64,000 nucleotides of DNA from Papio anubis (taxonomy: Eukaryota; Chordata; Mammalia; Primates; Cercopithecidae): assembly GCF_008728515.1 (NCBI RefSeq), contig NC_044995.1:42385576-42449575 (forward strand), in the 5' to 3' direction. The notes under the pieces were generated by a model. The model had not been told where the DNA came from. It saw nothing but the letters and a program-made list of their open reading frames with translations, and did no database searches. Shown here in pieces: positions 1-21,689 of the stretch. Position numbers and translations under genes: made by a program. How positions within the stretch are numbered: the first letter of the stretch is position 1; each line of letters begins with the position of its first letter.

Positions 1-432
<432 letters not shown>

Positions 433-2340
433 AACACGTTACGTTAGCCAAATTTATAATTAAAAGCACAATAGTTATTGGTTGTTGATTGAATAGAAGC
501 AGGAGTTTTAATAATACTGGGTGTGGGCGCCTTGGTGGATGGGACCACAATGTGAAGGCCGTAGTAATCCAGCATGAGGTGCCCTTTATTTTGTTTTCAG
601 ATTTAAGAGCAGGCACAATTGGGCTGTCAAATGGAGAAGCAGTAGAGATAATCACCCCTTCATTAATTAGGTTTTATAGAAGTTTTAATCCTTGAGGCCC
701 TATTGTAACTTACCTTGGGCCATGTGAAGTATCTTAACTGATTATCCATGGGGTCCCATTTTATCCAGACAATTTGTAAGTGTCAAAGTCTCACTTTATT
801 TATGTTAGCATATTTATGCCTCATATGGAATATTTTAGGGCAACGGGTCCTATGACTATGGGAAACTGAAGGCTACAGTTAAAGCGAGGCATACCTAATT
901 TTTTTCTCTTGTATTTACTTACCCTTTTAAGATTTTAGGGAGCACAATGTTTAAATTTAGTGGGATCCTCAGGTATAAGTGTAATTTGAGCCCCAGATTG
1001 AGTAGGCCTATGCAGTTTTGTTAATTGGTACATTTTAGCGAATGTTAGTTAAAATCTAATTACCTATTATTTTTTTCCCCGTGTCTCATGGTCTGTGTTT
1101 AAATCATTGAGTAATCTAGGGCTAGCGGGATTATGTTTGTTAGACCTGGCATTTGCTTTGTACTTAAAGTTCAAAAAAAGTTCCTTTTTTTTTTTTTTCT
1201 TGAACTTGTAACTTCCCAAAGCCCGAGCCTTTTTTTCCTTTTTTTTTTTTTTTTCTTTTTTCTCTTTTTTTGGTCTTAGGCTTTTAACTGCCTGAAGGGT
1301 TCTTAATTTCTGTCTTTGGTTGATAAGAGCTAAAGAAGGAGGGGTAAGGGGCCCAGTGCTTCTAGGCAGTAGAGGACTGGGAAGTCCAGACTCAAGATAA
1401 TCAGTCTCTTTCCCTCTCTTTTTTTCTTCTAAGTAAAATCTTTAGAATGGCTTGTATCTCCAGGTGACTAAAATATTTTTTCCTTTGCTTGCCTGATAAG
1501 CTTCCAGTGGTCCCGAGTGGCCCCCGTTTTGATCTCTGGCCTCCATTTGTGCTTCCCATCTGCCCCGTTTGTAGGCAGCCACCTTTCTGTCTAGGGCGCC
1601 TGGTTGACCTCGTCAGGGTGGGGGCGTAGAGAAACAGATGCAAGGGAAGACCGTGTCATGGGAATAGCAGACCCCGGCAGCAGCCTTGCCTGCGAGGTGC
1701 CGTCATCTCCCCAGTGAAGGGGCTGCTACTGTTGTCAGGGTGGGAAGTCTGGTGGTCTCGTCCGTACTGCCTCTCCACTCAGCGGGCAGTCAGAATGCCG
1801 GTCTTCCTCTTGCACTCCGCTAACGCTCTGATTGGCCCAGAGCCTGCCTTACCCGCTTCTGCCTCTCAGTAGCAAGCCCGCGGTGCCAGAGTGAGGCCTT
1901 GGGAATACAGCTGGCTTCCTCCAGCCCAGCAGTTCCTATCTGGGGAAGTGACAGCAGCCTTGGATAGTGAGTGTCATACCCCTGTTGCCCTCCCAAGGCT
2001 AGCAGTTGGTGAGTCCCAGGGAGCACTTGGACTATGGAGGAGGCACCCAATTTAGGGAGGGGAGTTTTGGCAGCGTTCCACAAAGACACCAGGCAGCAGT
2101 GCACAGCAGCAGGGAGGCACCCCAGCAGGCCACGGAGCCCTCCCATATGGCGTCAGCTGTGTGGGTGGGCCAGGTAGTAAGCAGGCCAAGAGCAATCTGA
2201 AGGCCTGGGCTTGTGTCCCTCGGGTTGTGACTACACACCCTGTTCACTGCACTGAATATCTTTTCCTCTGTTTTGGTCTAAGGGGTCTCTCTCTGTCTCT
2301 CTGAAGAGTGGCTGCAAATTCTAGCCCTACCCAGACAGGG
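433..2340 (-). mobile_element. Decayed endogenous retrovirus, internal region, antisense
   Basis: No host gene is visible. On the minus strand, a reading near 500-655 resembles the start of reverse transcriptase (SPFDSPIVPALKSE), and 1400-1640 has weak gag/protease-boundary character. Oligo-T tracts occur at 1180-1275. With the LTR-like block at 2450-2830 this suggests a minus-strand provirus with gag nearest the LTR. All frames are broken. Class uncertain. Confidence 0.4.
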
Positions 2341-2449
2341 AGGAGAGTTACATTCCAGTGTGTTGGGCAGGCAAGATGTAGAGGAGGCAGCACAACAAAA
2401 CACCTGAAATGTCAGAAGCGTCCTCCTACTCACAGATCCCTGGAACGGG

Positions 2450-2830
2450 AGGCTGCTCTCGGAGGCTGATGGAAGTCCCGAGACAGCCGGGTGCTCAACC
2501 TGTGGGACAGGAATGAGAGAGAGGACCTGTGGGGCCTTGCTTTATTAAGGTCCATGGATGTTATCCCTCAGGCCTTTCTTTGGGGGTTGTGGATTGGCTG
2601 CACAAAGGAAAGGTCTTATTTATATGACTCTGGTGTTGGCCACTAAGTTTCATTGTAGTCAGCAACTGTGAGATGTGTTGGGTTTGGGGCCAGTGAGGTG
2701 AGGAACAAGCGGGCCGTGTAACAAACAGCTACACAGGCAGGGGAAGTTTTAACTAAGACAAAGGCGATGGGGGTATTGGAGCTGAGATACATAAACAGCT
2801 AACTGGCATATTTCACTCTTTGGTTCTTTA
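2450..2830 (-). mobile_element. LTR-like block, copy A
   Basis: Homologous by eye to 20660-20990: shared runs such as GGTGCTCAA, GAGAGAGG-CCTGTGGG, TGACTNTGGTGTTGG and the GAGGAACA motif follow in the same order. The minus strand reads CTTAATAAAG, a possible LTR polyadenylation signal. Family not identified. Confidence 0.5.
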
Positions 2831-3240
2831 CCATCCATATGCACTCTCCTACACACATAGGAGCTTCTTTGGAATAATTAAACAAGTCTATACTCCTGCC
2901 TAAGAAGATACGAGGGAAGAAGTCCTCACCCATCCCCAGACTGAGAAGATGCGCAGTTCAAACAGTCCTTTGTTTTCCCACCGCGGGCCGTGTCAGTTAC
3001 TCCTCAAATTTAGTCCCATTCTAACGATTCTGTTTCCTAAAGACACAGTTACACATGTAACCTCTAATAATGTGTATATAAAATAAAAGCGGGAAAAAGA
3101 TAGAAGTAAATGGTTCATTTAAATAAACACATGGATATAGACATACATAGATATAACAAGCACAGAGAAAATGTGCAAAACTACATTTCTTGTTTCTGTC
3201 ACTGGTCTTGAGATTGCAGTTGATGTCCACGGTTTACTTC
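2831..3240. other. Intergenic, no gene recognised
   Basis: AT-rich sequence between the LTR-like block and the ERVL remnant, probably old repeat. No supported coding frame. Confidence 0.4.
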
Positions 3241-3653
3241 TTCAGTGACTAATTCCATATTTTCCCAGCCTTCCACTTGAACCTCAGCTGCTCCGGGTTT
3301 TGTACCAGGGAGGAGCGATCCAAATCTTCCTTCGCCCAGAGTCTGAGTCCTCTGTTGTCCTGCCTTCGTTCAGCTGTGGTTTTCCGTTAACCTTTTCTAT
3401 GGAGTATAGAAGTACTCAGAGATTCTACACTTCATCACTTCATCCTCCTTGCCTCAGTTGTCTAGCAGTGCCACAGTTTTCCTTTGATAATTGGGATTAA
3501 CCACTGCAGCCAGTAGATTAAGCTTTTTTTTTTTTTTTCCCTCTTGGGTTAGTGGTATATGAAGCCCAAAAGGGCCAGGTGGCAATCTCCTGTTCCAGTG
3601 CATTGGAACCATAACAGTACCCCCTGGGGGAGGCATTTTCCACTAGGGACTAA

Positions 3654-4425
<772 letters not shown>

Positions 4426-5116
4426 TGACTCAAAGCATACTCCTTGACCTATGGGATAGAATTCCTTTCTAAGGGTTGTCTCCCATTTGGCCCTGTAACT
4501 GAGTTTTCAGTATGCGATTCTACTTTTCACGTAGATCCACTGCTTCTGAGTGATGGGTTGTGCGATGGGACCAGTTGATTTTAAGGACATGCTTCTACTG
4601 TTGCACTTCCCTGCAGTGAGATGCTTTTCTTGTTTAGAAACTCTGTTGTGTGGAGGCTGTGACTGCTGATAAAGGACGTTGTGAGTCCGTGGATGGTGGT
4701 GCCAGCAGAAGCCTAACTAGTCAAAAGGCAAATCCACAGCAGAACATGAGTCTGTTCTGGTGAGGATGAGTTATATTTCCTGATAGAAGAGGACCTGTTA
4801 CAGCATGGCTGGTTGGTCTCCTCTAAGGAATGGCGCCATATTGGGTGATCAGGGTTAATTTCTGCTTTCAGGAGATTAGGCCCAGCAGTAATGTTAGCTG
4901 AGTCAGACTTGGTAAGGGGAAGTCCTTATTGCTGAGCCCATGCATAGCCTTTATCCCTGCTGTCATGAACATTTTTTAATGGGCCCATTGAGCAAGCACT
5001 GAGGTAGCTAGGAAAAGTTAACAGGTATCTTTAGTGTGCGTGATTCTGTCCACCTTATTTCTAGTGGATCACCTTTGGTAGGCATTCACATGGGACACAA
5101 TCTGTCCTTTCAGTGA

Positions 5117-5475
<359 letters not shown>

Positions 5476-6199
5476 ATTCCTCCCACATTTTTGACCATCC
5501 AGCCAAGCCATAGGCAACTCTTAATGAGTCTGTGTTTGTGTATGCATGCATCTTGTCAACTCCTACTCCAGACCCAGAAGCAGGCCAATACACTGCCCGA
5601 AGCTCTGCCACTGGGAAGATTTTCCTTTAGTACTGCCCTTCAGGGTCAGCCTTTAGCAGGGCTATAGTGCTTCTGCTCTGTACTTTTGGGGGGTGCTAGA
5701 GCTAGTCGTCAGACTTGGGGAAAGCAGGAAACAGCCCTCTGGAATGCAGGCAACCCTGGCTGTTGGGCTCATGAGCAGAGGAAGTTAGGGTGCCAGTAAG
5801 GGTACTGAGAGCACTAAGTATCCACATCAGGCGACCGGGGGAAACCAGTTGTTGGTATGCAGACAGGCCGTGGGTGGTGGATAAGTGCATAGAAAGAGAC
5901 AGTATTCCTGTCACCCTTGCATTCATTGAGTAGTTCAATACATTTCCTCAAAACTCAGATGTGTATTGTGTTATGAATTGTGAAGGGGCTGTAGTCTGGG
6001 TGTACTTTAACAGTGTCTAGAAGGATCTCAGTTGTCTGTCCAGCCATCAATGGGTGCCTTTAGGCTCCATGCCAGGTAAAGGAGAACATTGGCACCCAAA
6101 GATACCTAAGGCTGCCCATGAGATACAGAGACTCCACAAAGAAAAGCAGGTTGCAGTGTTGTCACCCAGCATCATCCAAGAACATTCCTAGAGACACAC

Positions 6200-7229
6200 A
6201 GAGTTCCTTATGATAAAAGGTTTTGTTGCTCCAAAAATAGGAAAGTTCAATGTGTGTATCTATCTACCCAGCAATGTTAGATACTTTAGATACTTTAGAT
6301 ACCCAGATAGATACAATGTGTGTATCTATCTACCCAGTAATGTTACAAGATGTGTAAAGGAGTATACATTACAGATACACAAGAAGAAATAGACAAGTCC
6401 ACAGTTGCAGTGGGAGATTTTAGAATATTTATCTCATGTTATTTAAATAGTAAAGAAAAATGAAGATAGGATGTACATTTGTGAGAGATGAGCACACTGC
6501 CTAATTTACCTGTCCAGTGTCGTGTCTGCTAAATGAGGGAAATCACAGAGTGCTTATCTGGAGTTGAGAGTGAGAATAGACTGGAAGGGGCAAGAAGGTT
6601 TTCAGGGGAGACGAACATGTTTTACATCTCGTTGAGGCTTTTGATTACGCAAGTGTATGCGATTGTCAAAATTCATCCACTGAATACCTAAGATCTGCAC
6701 TTTTAACTGTGCATTAATTATATTTCAGGTTTAAATAAAATAACATGATTGATTTAGATTTCACCAAACGAAACACATTTGTGGCCCTCTTCAGCCTAAG
6801 GATCCCCAGTTTGAAACCCATGGAAGTGGGTACAATCTACACCAGGAGTCTGGACATGGGGTTTCTGTAACCCAGTGTGACTTCAGAGTTTTAGCCTTCT
6901 CATTCGTAGAATAAAGGCTGTAGCGTCCTTGTGGGGGTGTAGCTGGTTCATGGATAATGAACTGTTCAGTTTTTAGTGATTTTCATCATTCAGATTCCAT
7001 TCTGTCAATCAGTATTTGCACTGTTGTTCTGTGTTTGATTTATTAAAGATTGTGATTAATTTTTATTAAATTTTTAGTTGTATAAATTTTATTAAATTAA
7101 AATACATTCTGTTCTTTGGTCATGTTAGGTTAATATGGAGTGGGTGTTCAATAACACATGTGGGTAGTGACCATGGTGTTGCACTGTGCAGGTTTAGACC
7201 AGCACTGGTCATGTGGGAAAGTCAGAGCA

Positions 7230-7230
<1 letters not shown>
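6200..7230. other. Intergenic, one short direct duplication, possible old L1 3' end
   Basis: Contains a 32-bp direct repeat (6248-6280 and 6313-6345, see findings) and an AT-rich tail near 6660-6750 resembling an L1M 3' end. No gene seen. Confidence 0.35.
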
Positions 7231-7770
<540 letters not shown>

Positions 7771-7903
7771 GAAGCTGGTGGTCCTAATATTTGTAGTGTA
7801 CACCGTTTTCAGTGGCTTTCACTTACATGCCCTGCGGAGAGAGTGCTAATGATGTCTGATGACTGATAAGTAATGCTTGTTGATTAATGATTTATACAAA
7901 CAG

Positions 7904-8057
7904 GACACCATTAACACTGGATAAAGAGAATGGAGGTTACCTCTGTCCGTGTAGATTCCTAAGCTGTCCTGGAGTGATCCTTGGAGTAAAGGAAAGGCAT
8001 TTTGAAGCACATTTAGCCGTCAGCCCTGCGGGATGGCAGCCATTGATTTGTCCTATG
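7904..8057 (+). other. Candidate upstream 5' exon of ZNF266
   Basis: A possible acceptor (TATACAAACAG) precedes it and TATG/GTAAGT is a good donor. It contains an ATGGCAGCC start-like context at 8033. Spliced directly to the KRAB-A exon, that ATG frame ends in TGA within 13 codons, so it would be a short upstream ORF rather than the KRAB start. No transcript evidence; low confidence. Confidence 0.25.
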
Positions 8058-8147
8058 GTAAGTCCTGTTTCTGTTCATTTTCAGAGACCCTGCTTTAGGT
8101 GTCCCCCCGCACAATGTGGAGTCCAGTGGCCTGTGCCTGATCATTAA

Positions 8148-8495
<348 letters not shown>

Positions 8496-9496
8496 AGAAT
8501 GCTTCAGCAGCCCCCTGCTGTGTGTGCTTTGGGAAGAGGTGCTATGTATTTCCACGGTTAAGTTTCATTATCTGTAAAATAAGACTACTACCCTTTTCCC
8601 AGTGGGCAGCATGGCTGACCATCCTTTTTTTTTTTTTTTTGCCTTTAGGTGAGGCAGAACTGCCCTGGAATTGATAGCGGTAGTGTGTATGTGTGTGTTT
8701 TCTTGAGCGTGCAGCAGTATATGGGAATCTCACCGCAGGACTTCGGGGTGTGTGAATGTGGGAATTATGGTCAGCCCTGGGTTCTCATGCCTTCTTTCTT
8801 TTCCATGAGGTCTTTACAGGGACCCAGTCTGCCTTCAAGAAAAGACAGAAGTGGAAAGGGTGGTGGCTGACTGTCTGACAAGTTGTTATCAGGTATGCAG
8901 GGAGTGTATCCTTCTCCAAAATATCATACTTGCATCACCAGATAGACACATTTCCTTCTACACAGAATTATCTCCAGAGCTTCTTAAAGCAAATAAAGCC
9001 TCCTTCAAGGACCGAGTCCCTAGTCAAATTCCCTGAAGGAGTGGAGCCTGTCATATTGGTGAGGGTTTGCCTTGAATGCCATCCCAGTATTTCAGTGTTG
9101 ATTAATTAGTCTTCCCTCATGGTCCCAACTGCATAGTTTTTATTTTGTTGAGTGTTCTGACACATGGTAAGGGACATAAAAGTATCCTTTGCTGAGATAA
9201 TTTATCCATTCACCAGCGTTTATCTAGCATCTGCTCAAGAGTGTGCTGCAGTGGAGAGAAATCAGATGACCTCCCAGTCTGGTTGTGTTAGGTACAATCA
9301 TGTGTAAGAAGTGCCATTCAAGTCATGTCACTGGAGGGGACTGACAGTGAGTGAGTGTGGATAGAGAGGACCTCCTGGGACCAGTGAACTCTGGGGTAGG
9401 CAGTGTGAGCCCTCAGACTCTGTAGGTATTGCATTTTGCAGCGAACACCGGTAGACATGTTATGTGACTCAAGCCAGCATGTGTGTGATGGTTTAG
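8496..9496. other. Intronic or upstream sequence of ZNF266
   Basis: A possible MIR fragment lies near 8540-8600 (TCATTATCTGTAAAATAAGAC). Otherwise no repeat or gene recognised. The KRAB-A acceptor tract closes the stretch. Confidence 0.4.
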
Positions 9497-15957
<6,461 letters not shown>

Positions 15958-16284
15958 GGAATGTGGGAAGACCTAAAGGTGTCCGCGTTCTCTCTGAAGA
16001 CATGAAAACACTGGGGAGAAACCCTATGAATGTAAAAATGTGGAAGCAACTTTGTATCTCAGGTCCTAATGAACGCATGTGAATTCACAGTGGAGAAGAC
16101 CCTGCATCAGGGAATGTGGAAATGACTTCACGGAATTGTCAAGCCTTACCAAACACATCCGAAATCTCACTGGAGAGAAACCCTATGAATACTCTAGAGA
16201 ATCTGGGAATACCTTTCTGAATCCCACAAACCTTAATGTGCATGTGTGAACTCACATTGGAGAGAAACCCTGCAATTTAAATGG

Positions 16285-16680
16285 TATGGTCTGGATGATG
16301 CCCCACTCCTTATTTGTAAGTCCTAAGTCCTAGTTCCTTACACTATAACTGTATTTGGACATAAGGTTTTCAAACAGGTGAGTAACTTCAAATGAGGCTG
16401 TTAGGTTCGATCCCTAATCTAACATCACTGGTGTCCCTATAAGGGAAAGTGAAGGAAGGAGACACACGGAGAAGACTGAATCCACCAGAAGATGGCCATC
16501 TGCAAGCCAAGGACAGAGACCTGGAACAGATGCTTTCATTATGGCCTCCAGAGGAAACCAACCCTGTCTCCACCTTGGTAATGGACTTCCAGGCTCCAGG
16601 ACTGCGAGGCAATAAATTTCTCTTGGTTAAATCTTTCAGTCTGTGTTATTTTGTACAGCAACCCTAGGAAACTAATACTG
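16285..16680 (+). mobile_element. MLT1-like LTR (ERVL-MaLR)
   Basis: Begins TGGTATGGTCTGGATGATG and ends near GGAAACTAATACTG. It has the family's GACTTCCAGGCTCCAG and CAATAAATTTCT boxes. Inserted in the decayed finger array of ZNF266. Confidence 0.7.
16611..16616 (+). terminator. Candidate ZNF266 polyadenylation signal inside the LTR
   Basis: AATAAA in the MLT1-like LTR, about 650 bp after the ZNF266 stop. It is the first canonical hexamer I see downstream; use is unproven. Confidence 0.35.
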
Positions 16681-16708
16681 TGAGGAACTTGGGAAAAGCT
16701 TTAGATCA

Positions 16709-16840
16709 AGCTTGTCCAACCCGCAGGCCAGGATGGCTCTGAATGTGGAAAAACACAACTTTTTAAGCTTTCTTCAAACATAATGAAATTTTGTTGTGAT
16801 TTTTTTTTTCCATTCATTAGCTATCATTAGTGTTAGTGCA
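16709..16840 (+). mobile_element. Old DNA-transposon fragment
   Basis: CTTGTCCAACCCGCAGGCC followed by GTTAGTGTTAGTG-type sequence matches a common mammalian nonautonomous DNA element; exact family not assigned. Finger-like sequence resumes on both sides. Confidence 0.45.
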
Positions 16841-17191
16841 AACACAAAGGCAATCACAGGAGAGACGTTCTATGAACGTAGGACATGTGAAGTCTGTAAG
16901 TGCTCATCAGATCTTAATACTTCCAACTCTTGTGGTGATAGGCCCTGTGAAAATCAAGGACTATGAAGAAAAGAAAGTTTCTTTTACTATGAAAGTCATA
17001 ACTGTGACCTCACCCAACACTTAGTGACTTAAGAGTGGACTGAGGCTCTATTAGGAATGTGGAGAGATTTCATTAAATGTTTATACCTTATATAAGGAAT
17101 AAAAATTCACAGTGTAGAGAAGACTTCGCTTTGAGGCATGTGGGAAAGCTTTTACTAATTCCATGAGGCTCATTTTACACATCTAAAATTA

Positions 17192-17270
17192 GACTGCAAG
17201 TGAGCAAAGACCACTGCACTCCAGCCTGGGTAACAAAGTAAGACTCTGTCTCAAAAAAATAAATAAAGTT
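17192..17270 (+). mobile_element. Alu 3' fragment
   Basis: CCACTGCACTCCAGCCTGGG to an A-rich tail with ATAAATAAA; only the last 80 bp. Confidence 0.85.
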
Positions 17271-17769
17271 AGACTACAAATGTCCTGGGAATGTAGGGGA
17301 ATGTATGACAACTTTTAAATATCTCACAAAGCCATAATATTAACATGAAATCTCACATTGGAGGAAGAACCTATATATCCCAGGGATATGGTGTCACTTT
17401 ATTTCATTGCTCAAGCCTTAATATCTTTGTGAGAATTCATACTGGGGTAAAACCCTGTGATTATAAAAAGGATGCAGGAAGTACTTCATTTGCTTCTTAT
17501 ATCTTAACTATATCACAGTTCATAGCCATATGAATGTAAAGAATATGGGAAAACTGTCAGAATCTCTTCACAACCCAGAATGAAATAACTTGCAATGAGA
17601 CTGTACAGTCTATGAAACATGGAAAGCCCTTTGCTGTTATCTCAGGGATTGCTTAAGTAAGGTTTTGCAGTAGAGAGAAATCCTATTAGTGTAAGAGGTA
17701 TTGGAGAGTGGTAGTTCAGCTAAATAATGTTCCCTTCTCAGATTGGAAAACACTGACCAATTGAAAATG

Positions 17770-18430
17770 TTTTATTAACTCTTAAAAAATCCATGTTCAC
17801 CTGCTGTGGTGGGTCATGGCTGTAATCTTGGCACTTTGAGAGGCTGAGGTGAGTGGATCGCTTGAGCTCAGGAGTTCAAGACCAGCCTGGGTAACATGGT
17901 GAAACCCTGCCTCTACAAAAAAGACAAAACTTAGCTGGGCATGGTGGCTCATGCCTGTAGTCCCAGCTACCCAGGAGGCTGAGGCAGGAGAATCATTTTA
18001 GTCCAGGAGACGGTGGTTGCAGTGAGCTGAGATTATGCCACTGCACTCTAGCCTGGGTGACAGAGTCAGACCCTGTCTCAAAAAATCCACGTTCCAGAGC
18101 AGTTTTAGGTTCACAGGAAAATAATGTGGAAGGTTCAAAGATGTCCTTTATTACTCCTGCCCCTACACATGCATAGCTTCCACCGTCAACGTACTCCACC
18201 AGAGTAATACATTTGTTAGAACTCATGAACCTATATGGCCACTTCATCATCACCCAAAGTCCACAGATTGTCTGTCCTCCCACTATTCTTCCTTCCCACT
18301 CCCCAGCCCCTGACAACCACTCATCTTTTTACTGTCTCCATAGTTTTGCTTTTTCCAGAATGTCACAGAGTTGGTAATCGTGCAGTATGTAACTTTTCAG
18401 ATTGGCCCAAAGTGAGAACTTTACATCTTC
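17770..18430 (-). mobile_element. Old L1 fragment (L1M type), split by an Alu
   Basis: GAGCAGTTTTAGGTTCACAG and GACAACCACTCATCTTTTTAC blocks are typical of L1M in reverse. The Alu insert is flanked by AAAAAATCCATGTTC and AAAAAATCCACGTTC. Confidence 0.6.
17800..18087 (+). mobile_element. Alu
   Basis: Diverged forward Alu with a 15-bp target duplication in L1M. Confidence 0.9.
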
Positions 18431-18860
18431 CTTTTCTGGTTCGAATGTTGCTTTTTTCAAAACAACTCATGGCCTGCCCCACCCCCATCCTGTGCCCATA
18501 TAAACCGCAGGCTCCACTTTCACCAATGTTGAGCTGTGCTCACCCCATGGTGACCTTTGGGGCAGTGGATTGCAGGGTGGGTCTGGAGTGCCATGTGACT
18601 GCAGCACTTGGAAACATTGGTGAAAATTCTGCACAGGTGGCTCTTGGAACTCCTGGCCAAGGCGCACCTTTCTCTGGCCTACCCACTAGTGTCTACCTAG
18701 TAACTGGCCATTTTGGTTTCCTATTGGCTGTGGCAGCTGATGCTTTGAGTGCAATGGCTCCTTGGTGCTTGGAATCTGTGAAGTGACAGGATGAGGACAT
18801 TTAAAAATGCTGTTTAGTGTTAGGTTTTTAAGTCATTGTTTAATTCTCTGAAACAGCGTG
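18431..18860. other. Unassigned intergenic sequence
   Basis: Contains CCCATATAAACC (TATA-like) near 18496. The 183-codon open stretch at 18235-18786 runs from L1M into this block and is not credible as a gene. Confidence 0.35.
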
Positions 18861-19202
18861 GTTTTTTTTTTTTTTTTTTTTTTCCTGAGATGGAGTTTTG
18901 CTCTTGAGCCTTTTTTTTTTTTTTTTTCCTGAGATGGAGTTTTGCTCTTGTTGTCCAGGCTGGAGTGCAGTGGAGAGATCTCGGCTCACTGCAACCTGTG
19001 CCTCCTGGGTTCAAGCAATTCTCCTGCGTAGCTGGGATTACAGGCACATGCTGCCACGCCTGGCTAATTTTTGTATTTTTAGTAGAGATGGGGTTTTGCC
19101 ATGTTGGCCAGACTGTTCTTGAACTCCTGACCTCAGGTGATCTGCCTCCCCTTGGCCTCCCAAAGTGCTGGGATTATAGGCATGAGCCACCGCACCTGGC
19201 AC
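18861..19202 (-). mobile_element. Alu with duplicated head
   Basis: Reverse Alu at 18909-19202. Its poly-T plus CCTGAGATGGAGTTTTGCTC head also occurs just before it at 18861-18905. Confidence 0.9.
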
Positions 19203-19489
19203 TGAGCAATTTTTTAAACCAATATATTCCTTGGTGCTGCATCTAATTTAATACTTATTTTAAAATCTAATCCTTTAAAAATTTTTTGTCAGTTGATTGA
19301 GAATGTCTGTTTTAAACACACATTTCTAATGTATAAATCTAATGTTAGCAATAAAATTCCAAACACTTATCAGTGGGTATTTTATTTAGCAGGGGCTGTA
19401 TAAAATGCACTGTTAGCCAAACTGGTTTTGAATTTCTTTTGCCCCAGATCTCTGGTTTTTGGAGGTTTCATTAAATAAAACTAATAATC

Positions 19490-20525
<1,036 letters not shown>

Positions 20526-20544
20526 CAAGATAGCCACTCTCCAG

Positions 20545-21035
20545 GAGAGCTGGTGGAGGATGTTAAGTTCAGGTGTGTCAAGTGAGACACAATGAGAAAG
20601 TGAAACCAAAATTAAGGAAAGAAAAAAGTTTATTCTAGATTCCAGAGAAGTTAGGGGTGCTGAATAATGACCCACAGAAAGTCCAGAGACGGTATGGTGC
20701 TCAAACTGTGGGTAGGTTACTGGAGAGAGGAAGAGAGAGAGAGAGAGAGAGGGCCTGTGGGACTGTGCCTTTTTTTAAGGACCATGGGTTTATTCCTGTC
20801 TTCCTTCACGTGATTGTCGATTGGCTAGGGAAAAAAATGAAGGGGGGAATTTATTTACATGACTGTGGTGTTGGTCATTAGGTTTTATAGGGGTCAGGAG
20901 CTGCGAGATGAGGAACACGTGGGTTATATCAGGAAACAACCACACAGGGAGAGGAAGTTTGTCAGACCTAAAAACGACACCAACGTAGCAGCTTTTATTA
21001 AACAAATTATGACCTATGGCAATTCTACGTTTATC
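20545..21035 (-). mobile_element. LTR-like block, copy B
   Basis: Related to the block at 2450-2830 and in the same orientation. The minus strand has GAATAAAC (20629-20636), a possible polyadenylation signal. A (GA)n run sits at 20727-20750. Probably a solo LTR of an unidentified ERV family. Confidence 0.5.
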
Positions 21036-21044
21036 CCCTATCAC

Positions 21045-21160
21045 TTTTTTTTATTTTTTAAGAGACAGGGGTCTGCCCAGGCTGGTCTCTTAACTCCTGG
21101 GCTCAAGCAATCCTCCAACCTGGGTTTCCCAAAGTGCTGAGATTGCAGACGTGAATAAAA
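21045..21160 (-). mobile_element. Alu monomer-like fragment
   Basis: Half-Alu in reverse (GCCCAGGCTGGTCTC ... CCCAAAGTGCTGAGATTGCAG). Confidence 0.65.
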
Positions 21161-21245
21161 CACCTGTCCCAAATCACTTAAATCCTACCACGTCTTGGCA
21201 GGTGTTTTATTTACAGGGATATTTAGAAAATGCCAAAGAGGGTTT

Positions 21246-21261
21246 GTGTGTGTGTGTGTGA
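21246..21261 (+). repeat. (GT)n microsatellite
   Basis: Alternating GT run within GGTTTGTGTGTG. Confidence 0.9.
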
Positions 21262-21329
21262 TATAAAGTTTCTTGTTTGGTTGTCAAAAATATAGGAAGA
21301 GCGAGGCTCCTTCTCAAAAAACACCAAAA

Positions 21330-21350
21330 CTATATATATATATATATATG
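21330..21350 (+). repeat. (TA)n microsatellite
   Basis: About ten TA units. Confidence 0.9.
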
Positions 21351-21439
21351 AGAACTACAGTACACAAGGCTTTAAATTCCAAAGATTTTCTTTGCTTGTA
21401 GATTGATATTTACCATAGTCCCTGGGGGAGGGTGTAAGG

Positions 21440-21545
21440 CCTCCAGCGACCCAGGATCCAGTTTCAGAGACTTCTTAATTAGGTCAGTGAATGTGGCCAA
21501 GTTACACGGCCCGTCCATGCTTTGTTTTCCATCCATAAAGCGGGC
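21440..21545 (+). repeat. MIR-like fragment
   Basis: The minus strand reads CTTTATGGATGGAAAACAAA then GTAACTTGGCCACATTCA, the order of a MIR core; diverged. Confidence 0.4.
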
Positions 21546-21689
21546 AATATAAAAACTCTCTTGAGCAAGAAGAGGAACCCCTCCCACAGCTCCAGGAGAC
21601 CCCTGTGCAGATTTCACCTGGGGTCTGCAGGGCCTGAAGGGTGGCTCTCCCACTGGCAACCCTGCCCCCAGGGCATCGCCCCACCCCAT

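Larger units (their letters stand above)
15958..17700 (+). pseudogene. Decayed zinc-finger array downstream of the ZNF266 stop
   Basis: Finger-like remnants continue for about 1.7 kb past the stop: linker remnants such as ACTGGGGAGAAACCCTATG (near 16010), CACTGGAGAGAAACCC (near 16170) and CATTGGAGAGAAACCC (near 16255), with GAATGTGGGAA-type knuckle remnants up to about 17650. Frameshifts and stops are frequent. The array is interrupted by an MLT1-like LTR (16285-16680), a DNA-transposon fragment (16709-16840) and an Alu tail (17192-17270). It probably forms part of the ZNF266 3' UTR. Confidence 0.75.

Noticed and set aside
18235..18786. 183-codon open frame
   Set aside because: It begins in reverse L1M sequence and continues into unassigned DNA; no start context, splice or protein similarity.
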